Shown here: one piece after another, positions 8,552 to 17,516 of the stretch
Numbering within the stretch: the first letter of the stretch is position 1
Layout of the letters: each line of letters begins with the position of its first letter
Assembly (NCBI RefSeq): GCF_005116655.2
Contig: NZ_CP050698.1
Coordinates: forward strand, 2,696,501-2,760,500
Source: Desulfosediminicola flagellatus
Lineage (GTDB): Bacteria; Desulfobacterota; Desulfobulbia; Desulfobulbales; Desulfocapsaceae
Reading direction: 5' to 3'
DNA length: 64,000 bases
Notes under the pieces: generated by a model
The model's input: only the letters and a program-made list of their open reading frames with translations
Databases searched by the model: none
What the model was told of the DNA's origin: nothing
Program-made: the position numbers and the translations under genes

Positions 8552-9556
8552 TCACCCTCCCAGAAGAATAATAGTACGTTGAATGGTCCAGAACGCCCCC
8601 AAACTCCCCACCGTATAGCCTGGCATTGCCGTAACCCAGCGCGGCCAACGGATCTCAAGCGTCCTGAACGACCATACAAGAGCAAGGGCGAGAAACACAA
8701 AAGTTAATTGCCCAAACTCGACACCGATATTAAAACAGAGCAGAGCCCATGGCAGTTCGGCCTTCGGCATCCCGGTTGTGGAGAGTCCACTGGCAAACCC
8801 AAACCCATGGAGCAAGCCGAACACAAAGGCAACGATCCAGGGATATCTGATAGTCAGGCTTGTTTCACCCCGCCAGGAACGGACAATCTCCGGCCCCAGG
8901 AAGAGGATGCTAAGTGCCACGGCGGCGTTTAACGGTGGCAAAGGTATGCTGGCATAACCAAGGGTGGCAATGGCCAGGGTAATGGAGTGGGCGACAGTAA
9001 AGGAGGTGATGGTCTTGATAAGCATCATCCTTCCCTTTACAATCAAAAACAGGCCGAGCACAAAAAGAAGATGATCAATCCCCATAAGGATATGGTGGAA
9101 CCCCAGACCGATATATTCCTTAACTGTCGCAAACCATGTCCGCTCGCCCCGTAACTCGACAAACGGCGTTGTTGGCCGAACAACGGCCGTCATCATGGTG
9201 GTATCCAGCCGGGTCAAACGCACATAAACATCAGTTATGGTGGATTCTAGCCCGGGAAAACGAAGCTTTGCTCCTTCAATACTTTCCGGGCCGACATCAA
9301 CCACCCTTTTGAAAACGATCGCATCTACCGTGCGCCGCTTGGTCGGCTGGACAATGTTCTGCCAATTATCCGGCAGTACCAGACTCGCGGGGTGGGGTTC
9401 TCCGTAATAGATCGGCGCCTTCCAGGTCACCTCGTACTTCTGAGGAGCCAGTTGTGTGATTTCCAGAGTACCGGGCTGGGATTCATGTCCAAAGGCAGGT
9501 GCTCCACCACACAGGAAAAACAGGAAAATCATAAGTAACCGATACCACCATATCAT
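8552..9556 (-). CDS. HupE/UreJ_2 family protein with N-terminal periplasmic domain (first of three)
   Basis: The 334-residue protein has a signal peptide (to about residue 23, AFGHE), an extracytoplasmic beta-rich domain of about 130 residues, then a membrane domain. The membrane part carries GFHHILMGIDHLLFVLG, SFTVAHSITLA, LLHGFGFASGL and FNIGVEFGQL, the His-rich signatures of HupE/UreJ_2. It may transport divalent metal or act as an envelope factor. Its ATG overlaps the stop of the parvulin gene (TAATG at 9558-9554), so the two are translationally coupled. Confidence 0.88.
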   Translation of the reverse strand: MIWWYRLLMIFLFFLCGGAPAFGHESQPGTLEITQLAPQKYEVTWKAPIYYGEPHPASLVLPDNWQNIVQPTKRRTVDAIVFKRVVDVGPESIEGAKLRFPGLESTITDVYVRLTRLDTTMMTAVVRPTTPFVELRGERTWFATVKEYIGLGFHHILMGIDHLLFVLGLFLIVKGRMMLIKTITSFTVAHSITLAIATLGYASIPLPPLNAAVALSILFLGPEIVRSWRGETSLTIRYPWIVAFVFGLLHGFGFASGLSTTGMPKAELPWALLCFNIGVEFGQLTFVFLALALVWSFRTLEIRWPRWVTAMPGYTVGSLGAFWTIQRTIILLGG

Positions 9557-10449
9557 TACTTCATCTCCTGAGCAGCCTGTGCTACCGTAACCGTTTGAGC
9601 GTTTTTAAAGCCATCTCCAGATTCTTCAATCTCAATGGTATATTTTTCACGAAGTTTATTATAAATATTGTCCCGAACGGTTTTCTTATGGGCAGTGGAC
9701 CATTCCCATTCCACAGTCCCCCTGACCTCTTCCAACCCAGGCAGTCTTCCTGCTACCCTGTCTGAGACCAATACAAGGTGCAGGCCGTAACCTGACTGGA
9801 TTGGCCCTACCCATTGCCCCTTAGTGCACTTGATCAGCTCCAGGCTGAATTTTTCACCAAACATTTTAGCGATTTCACTCACAGCAACAAGGTTGAACTT
9901 TCTCGGGAGCATCAGGTTGTCTCCCACCGTGTCCAAGTCTAGTTTACTTTCCGTTTCAGACAGGAGAGCAAGCAGTTGTTCAGCCTCCATATCTGCAGCT
10001 ATCCCACGTTTCTCGACATCAATGTATATCTGCCTAAACGCCACTTGTGGCTCAATCCTGAACAGCTCCGGATGACTCTCTAAAAAATCCTGGAGATCCT
10101 CATTGGATGGAATGGTAATCCCGGCGATATCATCGCTCATGAGCTCGAGTTTCTGTGTCATGCGACGGCGGACAACACCGTCATCCTTGTCCATACCGAG
10201 AGCCAGTGCTTCGCGGTAAAGAATTTCTTCGCGGACGTGGCCATTGATCAGTTCATCAAGCTCCTCTCTGGTTGGCTGCCGTTGCCAGGTTTTGACGAAC
10301 CTTGCCTTCAGGGATTCGATTTGACCGTTCGTAATAACAACACGGTTGGATTGAGGTCCAACCGGATCATTGACGACTTCAAAAAGTATGAAAAGCGCCA
10401 CCCCGATAATCAGAAAGTGAACCAGGGGCTCACGTAAAAAGGATTTCAT
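9556..10449 (-). CDS. Membrane-anchored parvulin-type peptidyl-prolyl isomerase
   Basis: The protein has 297 residues. One N-terminal helix (about 9-25) anchors it, and the rest is periplasmic. An N-terminal chaperone-like part (VITNGQIESLKARF... REEILYREALALGM) is followed by a PpiC rotamase domain (about 135-270) ending in GPIQSGYGLHLVLV. These proteins assist folding of exported proteins. This type is often encoded directly beside HupE/UreJ_2 genes, as here, where start and stop codons overlap. It probably serves the neighbouring exported or outer-membrane products. Confidence 0.88.
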   Translation of the reverse strand: MKSFLREPLVHFLIIGVALFILFEVVNDPVGPQSNRVVITNGQIESLKARFVKTWQRQPTREELDELINGHVREEILYREALALGMDKDDGVVRRRMTQKLELMSDDIAGITIPSNEDLQDFLESHPELFRIEPQVAFRQIYIDVEKRGIAADMEAEQLLALLSETESKLDLDTVGDNLMLPRKFNLVAVSEIAKMFGEKFSLELIKCTKGQWVGPIQSGYGLHLVLVSDRVAGRLPGLEEVRGTVEWEWSTAHKKTVRDNIYNKLREKYTIEIEESGDGFKNAQTVTVAQAAQEMK

Positions 10450-10531
10450 GAGTTATTGAATGCTCCTATGGAGAATAAAATAATTTCTACTAATCAACAA
10501 AAATCATCCAGCTTCAGCTAACTTACGCCCT

Positions 10532-11509
10532 TTACTGCAACGGCACACTTGGAATAGGGAACGTCAAGGTGACAACAAGCGCTTCCCCCTCCAGGGTGCT
10601 CTGGGCGTCAAATTCCCAGAAATAGCGGGCATTCAGAAACCCATACAATTTCTTGGAGGTCGCTATCGGCAGCGTTAAATCAGGTCCGATGCCGTACACC
10701 TGATGTTTGCCGACATCCCTGTTACCTGGAAGCATATCAAGAGCTGGTGTATCGTCTTCTGTTAACTTCCACTGGGCGTAATAAGCTGCACCTACCGTTA
10801 ACGCCCCATCCATGAATGATTTACCAAGCCCGCCTTCGAGGGTGAGGATATCCCCGACCGTGATGTCAGAATCTTCTTTTTCTGAATGTATTTCATAGAA
10901 TGCGTTGGCCGAGAAGTGCCAACTCTTTGCCTCGTCCAGATAGAGGGTTGTACCAGCAAAGAACTCAAGGCTCCACATACCCAGGCCATTATTTGAAGAA
11001 CCTCCATCCTCATATTCACCCGTCGGTGCATAGACCCCGATGCCAGCAACAAAGTCGGCACGGTCCGTATGCCAACCGAGGTTTACCGGCTGAATATAGA
11101 GATCGGTAAAGCCGGTGTCGACGGTTTCATCCAGGCCCAGTATTGGCACTTCCAGGGTGTTGTCCGTAAAGCCTGGATAAATCTGAAAACTATAATTCGC
11201 TCCCAAAAGCTTCATCTCCGAAACCCACAATAATCCGAAAATATAGGCATTGGCATCCAACGAGCCCCGTCCCTGAGGGTCAATTCTTACGCTGTTGCCA
11301 TCTCGATCCCTTAAGGAGTCTGCCTCATATCGATAATAAACGGGAGCCACCACATAGAATCCCGGTGGCGGCTGACTGCCTGAAAGCACACCGAAATCAC
11401 CTTTCATGTTATGACCTGAATACCCGGCAAACGAAGTGGGAGCTGAGAGCAGTGACAGAGCAACTATTGAAACCAGCGAGCAAATAAAAATATGTTTCCT
11501 TGTGATCAT
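10532..11509 (-). CDS. Outer-membrane channel of the SphA / 'phenol meta degradation' family
   Basis: The 325-residue protein has a signal peptide cut after SFAG (about residue 29) and then amphipathic beta strands rich in aromatic and acidic residues. The early motif 'PPPGFYVVAPVYYRY' and the central 'DLYIQPVNLGWHTDRADF' match the Phenol_MetA_deg family (PF13557), which is thought to pass hydrophobic or aromatic compounds through the outer membrane. The last residues alternate hydrophobic and polar, as in a closing strand. It lies 59 bp after the sulfatase gene on the same strand, a fitting entry port for that enzyme's substrate. Confidence 0.82.
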   Translation of the reverse strand: MITRKHIFICSLVSIVALSLLSAPTSFAGYSGHNMKGDFGVLSGSQPPPGFYVVAPVYYRYEADSLRDRDGNSVRIDPQGRGSLDANAYIFGLLWVSEMKLLGANYSFQIYPGFTDNTLEVPILGLDETVDTGFTDLYIQPVNLGWHTDRADFVAGIGVYAPTGEYEDGGSSNNGLGMWSLEFFAGTTLYLDEAKSWHFSANAFYEIHSEKEDSDITVGDILTLEGGLGKSFMDGALTVGAAYYAQWKLTEDDTPALDMLPGNRDVGKHQVYGIGPDLTLPIATSKKLYGFLNARYFWEFDAQSTLEGEALVVTLTFPIPSVPLQ

Positions 11510-11568
11510 TTTTTATCATTCCTCCATGACGAACCCTGTCCGTATTGATATAAAAGCGAACAAGCTAT

Positions 11569-13047
11569 CTATTTGCTTTGAGGCACATAAGGGTCATTCT
11601 GCCCGGTCGGGATCGGCGGGTATTTCCTTAAAGATACAATATGCTCCTCCAATTGAGGAAGCCCGGCTTTCGTTACCCACGTATTCGGAAAGAGTACATT
11701 GTCCCGTTCTTGAGGATCATTTATGAGATTATAGACCCGAGGCATGGTGTATTCACGCAGAGTGCCATTCCAGCCGGTCTGCTCCTTGAAATGGAGTTTC
11801 CAGTCGCGCCACTTAACCGCAAATATATCGTTACCCATATAAACGATGAATCCATCTCGACCGGATTTTTCTTTCTGTCCGACAAAGAACGTCGACATAT
11901 CAATGCCATCAATCACCCGGTCAGCAGGAACCGAACCGCCGGCAAATTGGGCCAATGTTGGGAACAGATCCATTTCGTGGACAATTTCATCGCTTTCACT
12001 ACCAGCTTTTATTTTTGCGGGCCAGCGAATGACAAAAGGTACCCGCAGCGCCCCCTCATAACCCGTAAAAAGTGTTGAGCGCCATGGCCCTGCTGAGCCA
12101 TGCATGGCAGTTCCTACTGTCATTGACGTTTCACCCTCACTGAGAGCCTCAGGGCCGTTATCTGCAGTAAAAATAAAGATGGTATTATCGGCAATTCCCA
12201 GCTCATTGATGCTATTGAGCAACTCGCCTACATAGCTGTCGACCTGCATCAAGATATCGCCCCACAGCCCCTTGCCGGATTTACCTTCAAAGTCAGGGTG
12301 TGGCATGGTCGGGAAATGAGTAGCGGTGTAAGGAAGGTAGACGAAGAACGTTTTTTGGGCTTGCACCTGCTGCTTCATAAAGCTGATCGCCCGGTCGGTC
12401 AAATCACGATCGATAAGAGGACGATAATCGAGACGATAGGGGCGCACCTTTTTCGGAACCTCTCCCTTTTGGCCAGCCATCACATAAGCCTCTTTTACTC
12501 CACTCTCAGAAAATCCGTCGAGTGACGAGTAGACCGATTCATCCGTGGAGTTTGGCACACCGTACCATTCATCAAACCCCTGGTCAGTCGGAAACCTGCC
12601 AGGAGTTCGGCCGAGGTGCCATTTGCCGAACATCCCTGTTGCATACCCTACTTGGGAGAGCATCTCCGCCATAGTAACCTCCCACTGGACGAGGCCGTAA
12701 ACTCCTTCACCAAGAGGAACGGTTCCGTTTCCACTTCGAACCGCATAGCGGCCGGTCATAAGGGAAGAACGCGACGGAGTACACTGAACTTCAACATTGA
12801 AGTTCGTCAGTCTGAGACCTTCGTCTGCCAGCTTATCCAATTCCGGGGTAGGTGCACCGCGAATAATGCCGCCCCCGTTAAAACCAGGTTCACCCCAGCC
12901 AAAGTTGTCCATGAAAACCATGACAATATTGGGTTTCTCCAATGAGAAAGACGGTGTCGAAATCAACATGACAAGAAAAATACCAGCCAAATGTGTTGGC
13001 ATAGAGACGATATGCCTGGTGAACCGTTTTTTGATCAATTTCCACAT
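11569..13047 (-). CDS. Exported arylsulfatase
   Basis: The 492-residue sulfatase has a signal peptide (about 15-36). The formylglycine motif CTPSR is at residues 89-93, followed by LMTGRYAVR. The first metal motif reads FMDNFGWGE (D-N rather than D-D), typical of the subgroup whose N-terminus also carries RGAPTPELDKLA. GKWHLG and FTADNGP supply the remaining catalytic and metal residues. It should hydrolyse sulfate esters in the periplasm after formylglycine maturation; no maturase gene is in the window. A longer frame opens at 13083, but AGGAGG lies 9 nt before the ATG at 13047, which decides the start. It follows the DUF3604 genes by 61 bp. Confidence 0.92.
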   Translation of the reverse strand: MWKLIKKRFTRHIVSMPTHLAGIFLVMLISTPSFSLEKPNIVMVFMDNFGWGEPGFNGGGIIRGAPTPELDKLADEGLRLTNFNVEVQCTPSRSSLMTGRYAVRSGNGTVPLGEGVYGLVQWEVTMAEMLSQVGYATGMFGKWHLGRTPGRFPTDQGFDEWYGVPNSTDESVYSSLDGFSESGVKEAYVMAGQKGEVPKKVRPYRLDYRPLIDRDLTDRAISFMKQQVQAQKTFFVYLPYTATHFPTMPHPDFEGKSGKGLWGDILMQVDSYVGELLNSINELGIADNTIFIFTADNGPEALSEGETSMTVGTAMHGSAGPWRSTLFTGYEGALRVPFVIRWPAKIKAGSESDEIVHEMDLFPTLAQFAGGSVPADRVIDGIDMSTFFVGQKEKSGRDGFIVYMGNDIFAVKWRDWKLHFKEQTGWNGTLREYTMPRVYNLINDPQERDNVLFPNTWVTKAGLPQLEEHIVSLRKYPPIPTGQNDPYVPQSK

Positions 13048-13108
13048 TGCTTTCAGCCTCCTTGAATCTCTTTTCCAGGCCATTGGATGTCTGTCTTTCT
13101 ATCCGAAT

Positions 13109-15061
13109 TTACGGCGTATACCAGATCGGTGAAGTGTAGGCCCGCTCCTGGGTTGACACCGGAGCCCCTTCAGGAATTGGATTTCCAAAGCGAAAGGCAT
13201 CAATGGTAGTCCAGCGTGGCGTTGGAATTTCAATAACCCGCGCGTAATAAAATGCTTTTTCATGAGGATCAAAGTCCGGGTCGGTCCAGACTGCGCCGAG
13301 CTCTGATGAACCTATAGTATTGCGGAAGCTCGCTGTCTTTGCGTCCACTGTGTTGCCAACAGGTGTTTTGCATCGGCCGTCCTTATCTATCTCCCGGCTA
13401 TCAGATACTGCGACATCATAGATGATCTCATGGGTCTTGCTGTCTTTATCGAGCCAGCCCTTTATGATCTGTATCCGGTCCAGGTTCCCACCGATGGTGT
13501 CGCGGAGGGCATAGACCATGAAGGTCGGGGCCTTGCCTCCCATCTCCGAAGGCAGATCTCCGCCCATGGGCACGCCTTTCTGATAACCAGCAAAGGCCGG
13601 CTCGCGGCTCATGAGGTCTTCCTCCGTATAATCCCATCCACCGAAGAAACGTACTCGGATGCGGCTGCCTGTCGTCCCATATACCTCTTTACGCTTCATC
13701 GCATCGAAGATCGCCTCTCGGGTGTTGTCAGTTGCCCAGACCGCTCCCAAACCGGCAGCAACCTGGCCCCAGCTCATCATCGTGCTTGTGGAGCTTTTCA
13801 TAAAAAGATGATTCCCCCTATTTGGATCGGGTTCATAACCGGAGTGTTTTCCAAAGAAGTTATCTTCCTCGGCGGTCGCGAGGCCGGTGTGGCTATCCGT
13901 GGCTCCTACAAAACCCATCTTGTAGGGGTTTGTCCCGAACTTTTTCTCAAGGGCCAATCCGTTTTTCAGGGCTTCACGGGCATATTCGTACTGCAGCATC
14001 TGGTCTTCTTTGGCAATCACCTCGTTACCAGGGACTATATTACCGAAATCCCAGGTTTCATAATCAGCAAACTCATCGTTAGGTGACAGGAAAGGGTGCG
14101 CCTCACCATCTCCCTTGATCTGCGTTATTTCATACAGCGGTTCCCATTTACTCCGCTCTTTGACATAGAATTCATCAAGCTTTCGTCCTGTGTATTGGGC
14201 ATCCACCGGAAACATAAGGCCGTTCGACACATTGCCGTTGTGAGCCAGGGCAAGGACCTTTCCACCCGTCTCTTCTTCATACTGGGTCATCCATTTCCAG
14301 AGATTCATGGGATCATAGCTTCCCAGGGGCGCGGTGGTCGTGTAAGGCATCAGCCTGATTGCCTTATCCCCGTTGTCACGGTACAGGACATTTCTGTGCA
14401 GATTGTTACCATTTAATGTGGAGGTCCATTCATACCCGATGAGGGCTGTGAACTTGCCGGGATCATTGTGATGCTCGGCCGACTGTACAATACGCTCCCA
14501 TGTCGATTTGTAACCGGCGCTGTCCGGACCATAATAGATCTCCATGGGAAACGTCTGTTCCACCATAAGAGCCTTGATTATTTCATAGGCTATTTCGGGC
14601 GCTTCATCTTTGCTGGCTGTTTTGAGACGGTCGTGCCAGTCTTTCCCCTCAGGGGTTGCCAGGATGTCCTTGTTACCGGCTTTGAGGTCAACAATGAAAC
14701 CCATATTGTCGGTGTGGTCGGTTACGGCTAGCCAATCAAGGGGTCTGGAAAGTTTGACGGGAATCCCGAAAGAGGACTCCACCTCTTCACCCTTTGCAAA
14801 CCGGTAGGCCGTGTCCGGGTCGAGAATACAGCCAGCCGTACCGGCATCGAACGAGTTTCCCGTGTGGAGGTGGGAGTCACCCCAGTACAGGCCGTTGGGA
14901 AAATCCCGTTTTGCATAGGGAGAATAGGATTTACCCTTATATTTTTCAGAGAGCATTTTGTCGGTAGTTTCCCACATTGGCCCATCTGTGGCGTACGCAG
15001 GAAGAGCAAACAGGCACAGCACTCCCAACACCCTCATAGAGATTGAAGCTTTTGTGTTCAT
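13109..15061 (-). CDS. Exported DUF3604 protein, copy 2
   Basis: The protein has 650 residues with a signal peptide ending near AYA (residue 23). It shares motifs and numbering with its upstream neighbour: YWGDSHLHTG (His64, His66), [13 protein letters not shown] (Asp115, His116), [12 protein letters not shown] and [19 protein letters not shown]. These His/Asp clusters resemble the metal sites of the PHP phosphoesterase superfamily, so metal-dependent hydrolysis is likely; the substrate is unknown. The frame opens at 15091, but AAGGAGG lies 5 nt before the ATG at 15061. The pair arose by duplication, since the two align almost end to end. Confidence 0.9.
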   Translation of the reverse strand: MNTKASISMRVLGVLCLFALPAYATDGPMWETTDKMLSEKYKGKSYSPYAKRDFPNGLYWGDSHLHTGNSFDAGTAGCILDPDTAYRFAKGEEVESSFGIPVKLSRPLDWLAVTDHTDNMGFIVDLKAGNKDILATPEGKDWHDRLKTASKDEAPEIAYEIIKALMVEQTFPMEIYYGPDSAGYKSTWERIVQSAEHHNDPGKFTALIGYEWTSTLNGNNLHRNVLYRDNGDKAIRLMPYTTTAPLGSYDPMNLWKWMTQYEEETGGKVLALAHNGNVSNGLMFPVDAQYTGRKLDEFYVKERSKWEPLYEITQIKGDGEAHPFLSPNDEFADYETWDFGNIVPGNEVIAKEDQMLQYEYAREALKNGLALEKKFGTNPYKMGFVGATDSHTGLATAEEDNFFGKHSGYEPDPNRGNHLFMKSSTSTMMSWGQVAAGLGAVWATDNTREAIFDAMKRKEVYGTTGSRIRVRFFGGWDYTEEDLMSREPAFAGYQKGVPMGGDLPSEMGGKAPTFMVYALRDTIGGNLDRIQIIKGWLDKDSKTHEIIYDVAVSDSREIDKDGRCKTPVGNTVDAKTASFRNTIGSSELGAVWTDPDFDPHEKAFYYARVIEIPTPRWTTIDAFRFGNPIPEGAPVSTQERAYTSPIWYTP

Positions 15062-15180
15062 TTTTTCCTCCTTTTTAGTAAACCCAATCAACTAAACATC
15101 AGGTTGCGCATGTGTTGTTTGATTCAGAATATCAAACACAAGAAGACAATCATCCGGCAAAATAAAAGATTCATATTCCA

Positions 15181-17124
15181 TTACGGCGTATACCAGATGG
15201 GTGATGAGTAGGCCCGTTCCTGGTGAACCAGCCTTGTTCCCTCGGAAAGCTCCGCACCCAAGCGCACCTTGTCGTAGAGCACCCAGCGCGGCGTTGGGAT
15301 TTCCAATACACGCACATAGAAGAAAGACCTTAGGCTCGGATCGAAATCTGGATCGGTCCAGACAGAGAGCAGCTCAGAAGCTCCGATGGTGTTGGTCCAG
15401 GTAGCTGCTTCCAGGTCAACAGTGTTGCCGACCGGGGTCTTGCAGCGGCCGTCTTCACCTATCGTGCGTCCGTCGGAGACAGCTACGTCATATATCTTCT
15501 CGTGAGTTTTGCCATCCTTGTCAACCCAGCCCTTAATGATCTGGACACGGTCAAGATTGGCGCCAATAGGATCACGCAGAGCAATCACCATGAAGGTGGG
15601 TGCTTTACCATTCGGCGCAGTGTGCAGATCGCCACCCATGGGCACGCCTTTCTCATAGCCGATAAAGGCTGGGGCGCGACTGCGCAAGTCATCGTCGGTA
15701 TAGTCCCAACCACCGAAAAAACGCATCAGCATGCGAGGACCGGTTGTAGCATAGGTTTCCTTGCGCTCCATGGCATCGAAGATAGCCTCGCGGGTATTCT
15801 CAGTCGCCCAGACAGCCTGATAGCCCGAGGCAACAAGGGTGTCGCCAGGAATCTTGCCGAGTTTCGATTCGATAAATGGATGGGATATTCTTGTCTTCGA
15901 GGGTTCGACACTGACGGACTTGCCGAAGAAGTTTTCTTCCTCTGCAGTTGCTAATCCTGTATGGCTGTCCGTGGCGCCGACCATGCCAAACTTGTAGGGG
16001 TTTGTACCGAGTTTGGCTTCAAGGACAAGGCCGTTTTTCAAAGCTTCACGCGCATATTCATACTGCAGCATTTCCGGCTTCTTGAGTTCCGTGAGGTCAA
16101 GGTTGCCTGTGGCCCAATTCTCATAATCGGCAAACTCATCGGTGGGTGACAGACTGGGATGCGCTTCACCGTCCCCCTTTATCTGGGTCACTTCATACAG
16201 CGGTTCCCACTTGGCGCGTAACTCTATATAGTTTTTGTCCACTTTACCGCCGTGGTAGGTCTCAACCATGGGAAACATCCAGCCATTGGAAAGGTTGCCG
16301 TTATGGGCCAGTGCCAATGCCTGTCCGCCGGTCTTTTTCTCATAGTCCTCCAGCCACTTGTAAAGGTCCAATGGATTCGTGGTACCTACTGGTGGCTGGG
16401 TGGTCAAAGGGACAATCTGGCGAGCCCGATCTCCACCGTCGCGCAAAATGACGTTACGGTGCAGGTTCATCCCCTTGGGCACCGAGGTCCATTCATACCC
16501 TATCAATGCAGTAAAATGCCCCGGATCGTTGTAGCGTTCCGCAGCATCTATTATCATTTCCCATACCTTATTGAAGACCGCTGAGCCAGGAGAGTAATCT
16601 TTCAGAAACTGCTCGGGGAGCTTCATCTGGGCAAAATGAGTGATCAAGTCAAAGGCTGCCTTGCCTGCTGCCTCACCGCCCTCGGCAAAACCTTCAGCCC
16701 ACTCCCTGCCTTTTGGTTCTGCCAGTATGTTAGGTGCGCCCTTCTGAATGTCTGTGGCAAGCCCCATATTATCGGAATGATCTGTCACTGCCAACCAGTC
16801 TAGCGGACGGCTCAGTTTGACGGGCTGACCAGTTGAGGAAGTAATTTCCTCCCCTCGGGCAAGCCTATAAGCATCTTCTGGCATCAGGGTGTTGCCGAAA
16901 AGTCCGGCATCAAGTGAAAGCCCGGTATGCAGATGTGTCTCACCCCAGAGAACCTTGCTGGGAAACGAACGTCTGGCATATGGGGAATAGGCCTTGCCAG
17001 GATAAAGCCCCTTAAGGGTCTCAACGTCAGCTGATCCTATGTCCTGTGACATAGCCGTACAGGGTATGGTCAAGAAAACCACGACCGGAACAACAAATTT
17101 CAACAGGTTTTGCATAGCTTTCAT
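15181..17124 (-). CDS. Exported DUF3604 protein, copy 1
   Basis: The 647-residue protein has a signal peptide (to about residue 26). Its PHP-like metal motifs are [10 protein letters not shown] (His64, His66), [13 protein letters not shown] (Asp115, His116), [11 protein letters not shown] and [19 protein letters not shown]. It is first in a minus-strand array of eight genes (17124 to 7325) with gaps of at most 120 bp. DUF3604 proteins are often encoded near sulfatases in marine bacteria, but no reaction is established to my knowledge. The divergent regulator at 17517 shares the upstream region. The ribosome site GGAGAAGGAAA is close to the ATG. Confidence 0.9.
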   Translation of the reverse strand: MKAMQNLLKFVVPVVVFLTIPCTAMSQDIGSADVETLKGLYPGKAYSPYARRSFPSKVLWGETHLHTGLSLDAGLFGNTLMPEDAYRLARGEEITSSTGQPVKLSRPLDWLAVTDHSDNMGLATDIQKGAPNILAEPKGREWAEGFAEGGEAAGKAAFDLITHFAQMKLPEQFLKDYSPGSAVFNKVWEMIIDAAERYNDPGHFTALIGYEWTSVPKGMNLHRNVILRDGGDRARQIVPLTTQPPVGTTNPLDLYKWLEDYEKKTGGQALALAHNGNLSNGWMFPMVETYHGGKVDKNYIELRAKWEPLYEVTQIKGDGEAHPSLSPTDEFADYENWATGNLDLTELKKPEMLQYEYAREALKNGLVLEAKLGTNPYKFGMVGATDSHTGLATAEEENFFGKSVSVEPSKTRISHPFIESKLGKIPGDTLVASGYQAVWATENTREAIFDAMERKETYATTGPRMLMRFFGGWDYTDDDLRSRAPAFIGYEKGVPMGGDLHTAPNGKAPTFMVIALRDPIGANLDRVQIIKGWVDKDGKTHEKIYDVAVSDGRTIGEDGRCKTPVGNTVDLEAATWTNTIGASELLSVWTDPDFDPSLRSFFYVRVLEIPTPRWVLYDKVRLGAELSEGTRLVHQERAYSSPIWYTP

Positions 17125-17449
17125 TTTCCTTCTCCGTTTATTGAGCTTGAACTTGAGATAGCGGTACTATTGCTGGACACCCCACCAGCCAAATTATTCC
17201 CTGAAATTACACAGTATAGGATGAGCCAGCTGCTGCCGAGATTGACTTATCACCGCAAACCGGCAACTCCGTCGAAACCTATGCGCTCTTTGCACTCGTT
17301 CTAAGGTTCGTACTGTCAAGGTCGAGTATATTGACATACGAACCTGCGAGAAACCGATTACCGACAGGGGGAGGTACGTTTTCGACTGATACTATGTGAT
17401 AATTATTGTCAGTGATATTATTATTGCAAATCACTAAAACAAGCATATA

Positions 17450-17470
17450 TTGAGCATACGCTATGCTCAA
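17450..17470. promoter_or_regulatory. Perfect palindromic operator candidate
   Basis: TTGAGCATA (17450-17458) and TATGCTCAA (17462-17470) form a perfect 9-bp dyad with a 3-nt centre. It ends 46 bp before the start of the LOV-like/LuxR gene and lies in the 392-bp gap shared with the divergent DUF3604-sulfatase-HupE array. LuxR-type regulators bind dyads of about 18-22 bp, so autoregulation plus control of the array is plausible. Confidence 0.55.
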
Positions 17471-17516
17471 CAACTACCTAACAAACTAAAAGCGCAAACT
17501 TATTCAAATAGAAAAA

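Noticed and set aside
8548..8700. Upstream extension of the second HupE frame
   Set aside because: It overlaps the preceding gene in another frame; ribosome site and signal peptide place the start at 8547.
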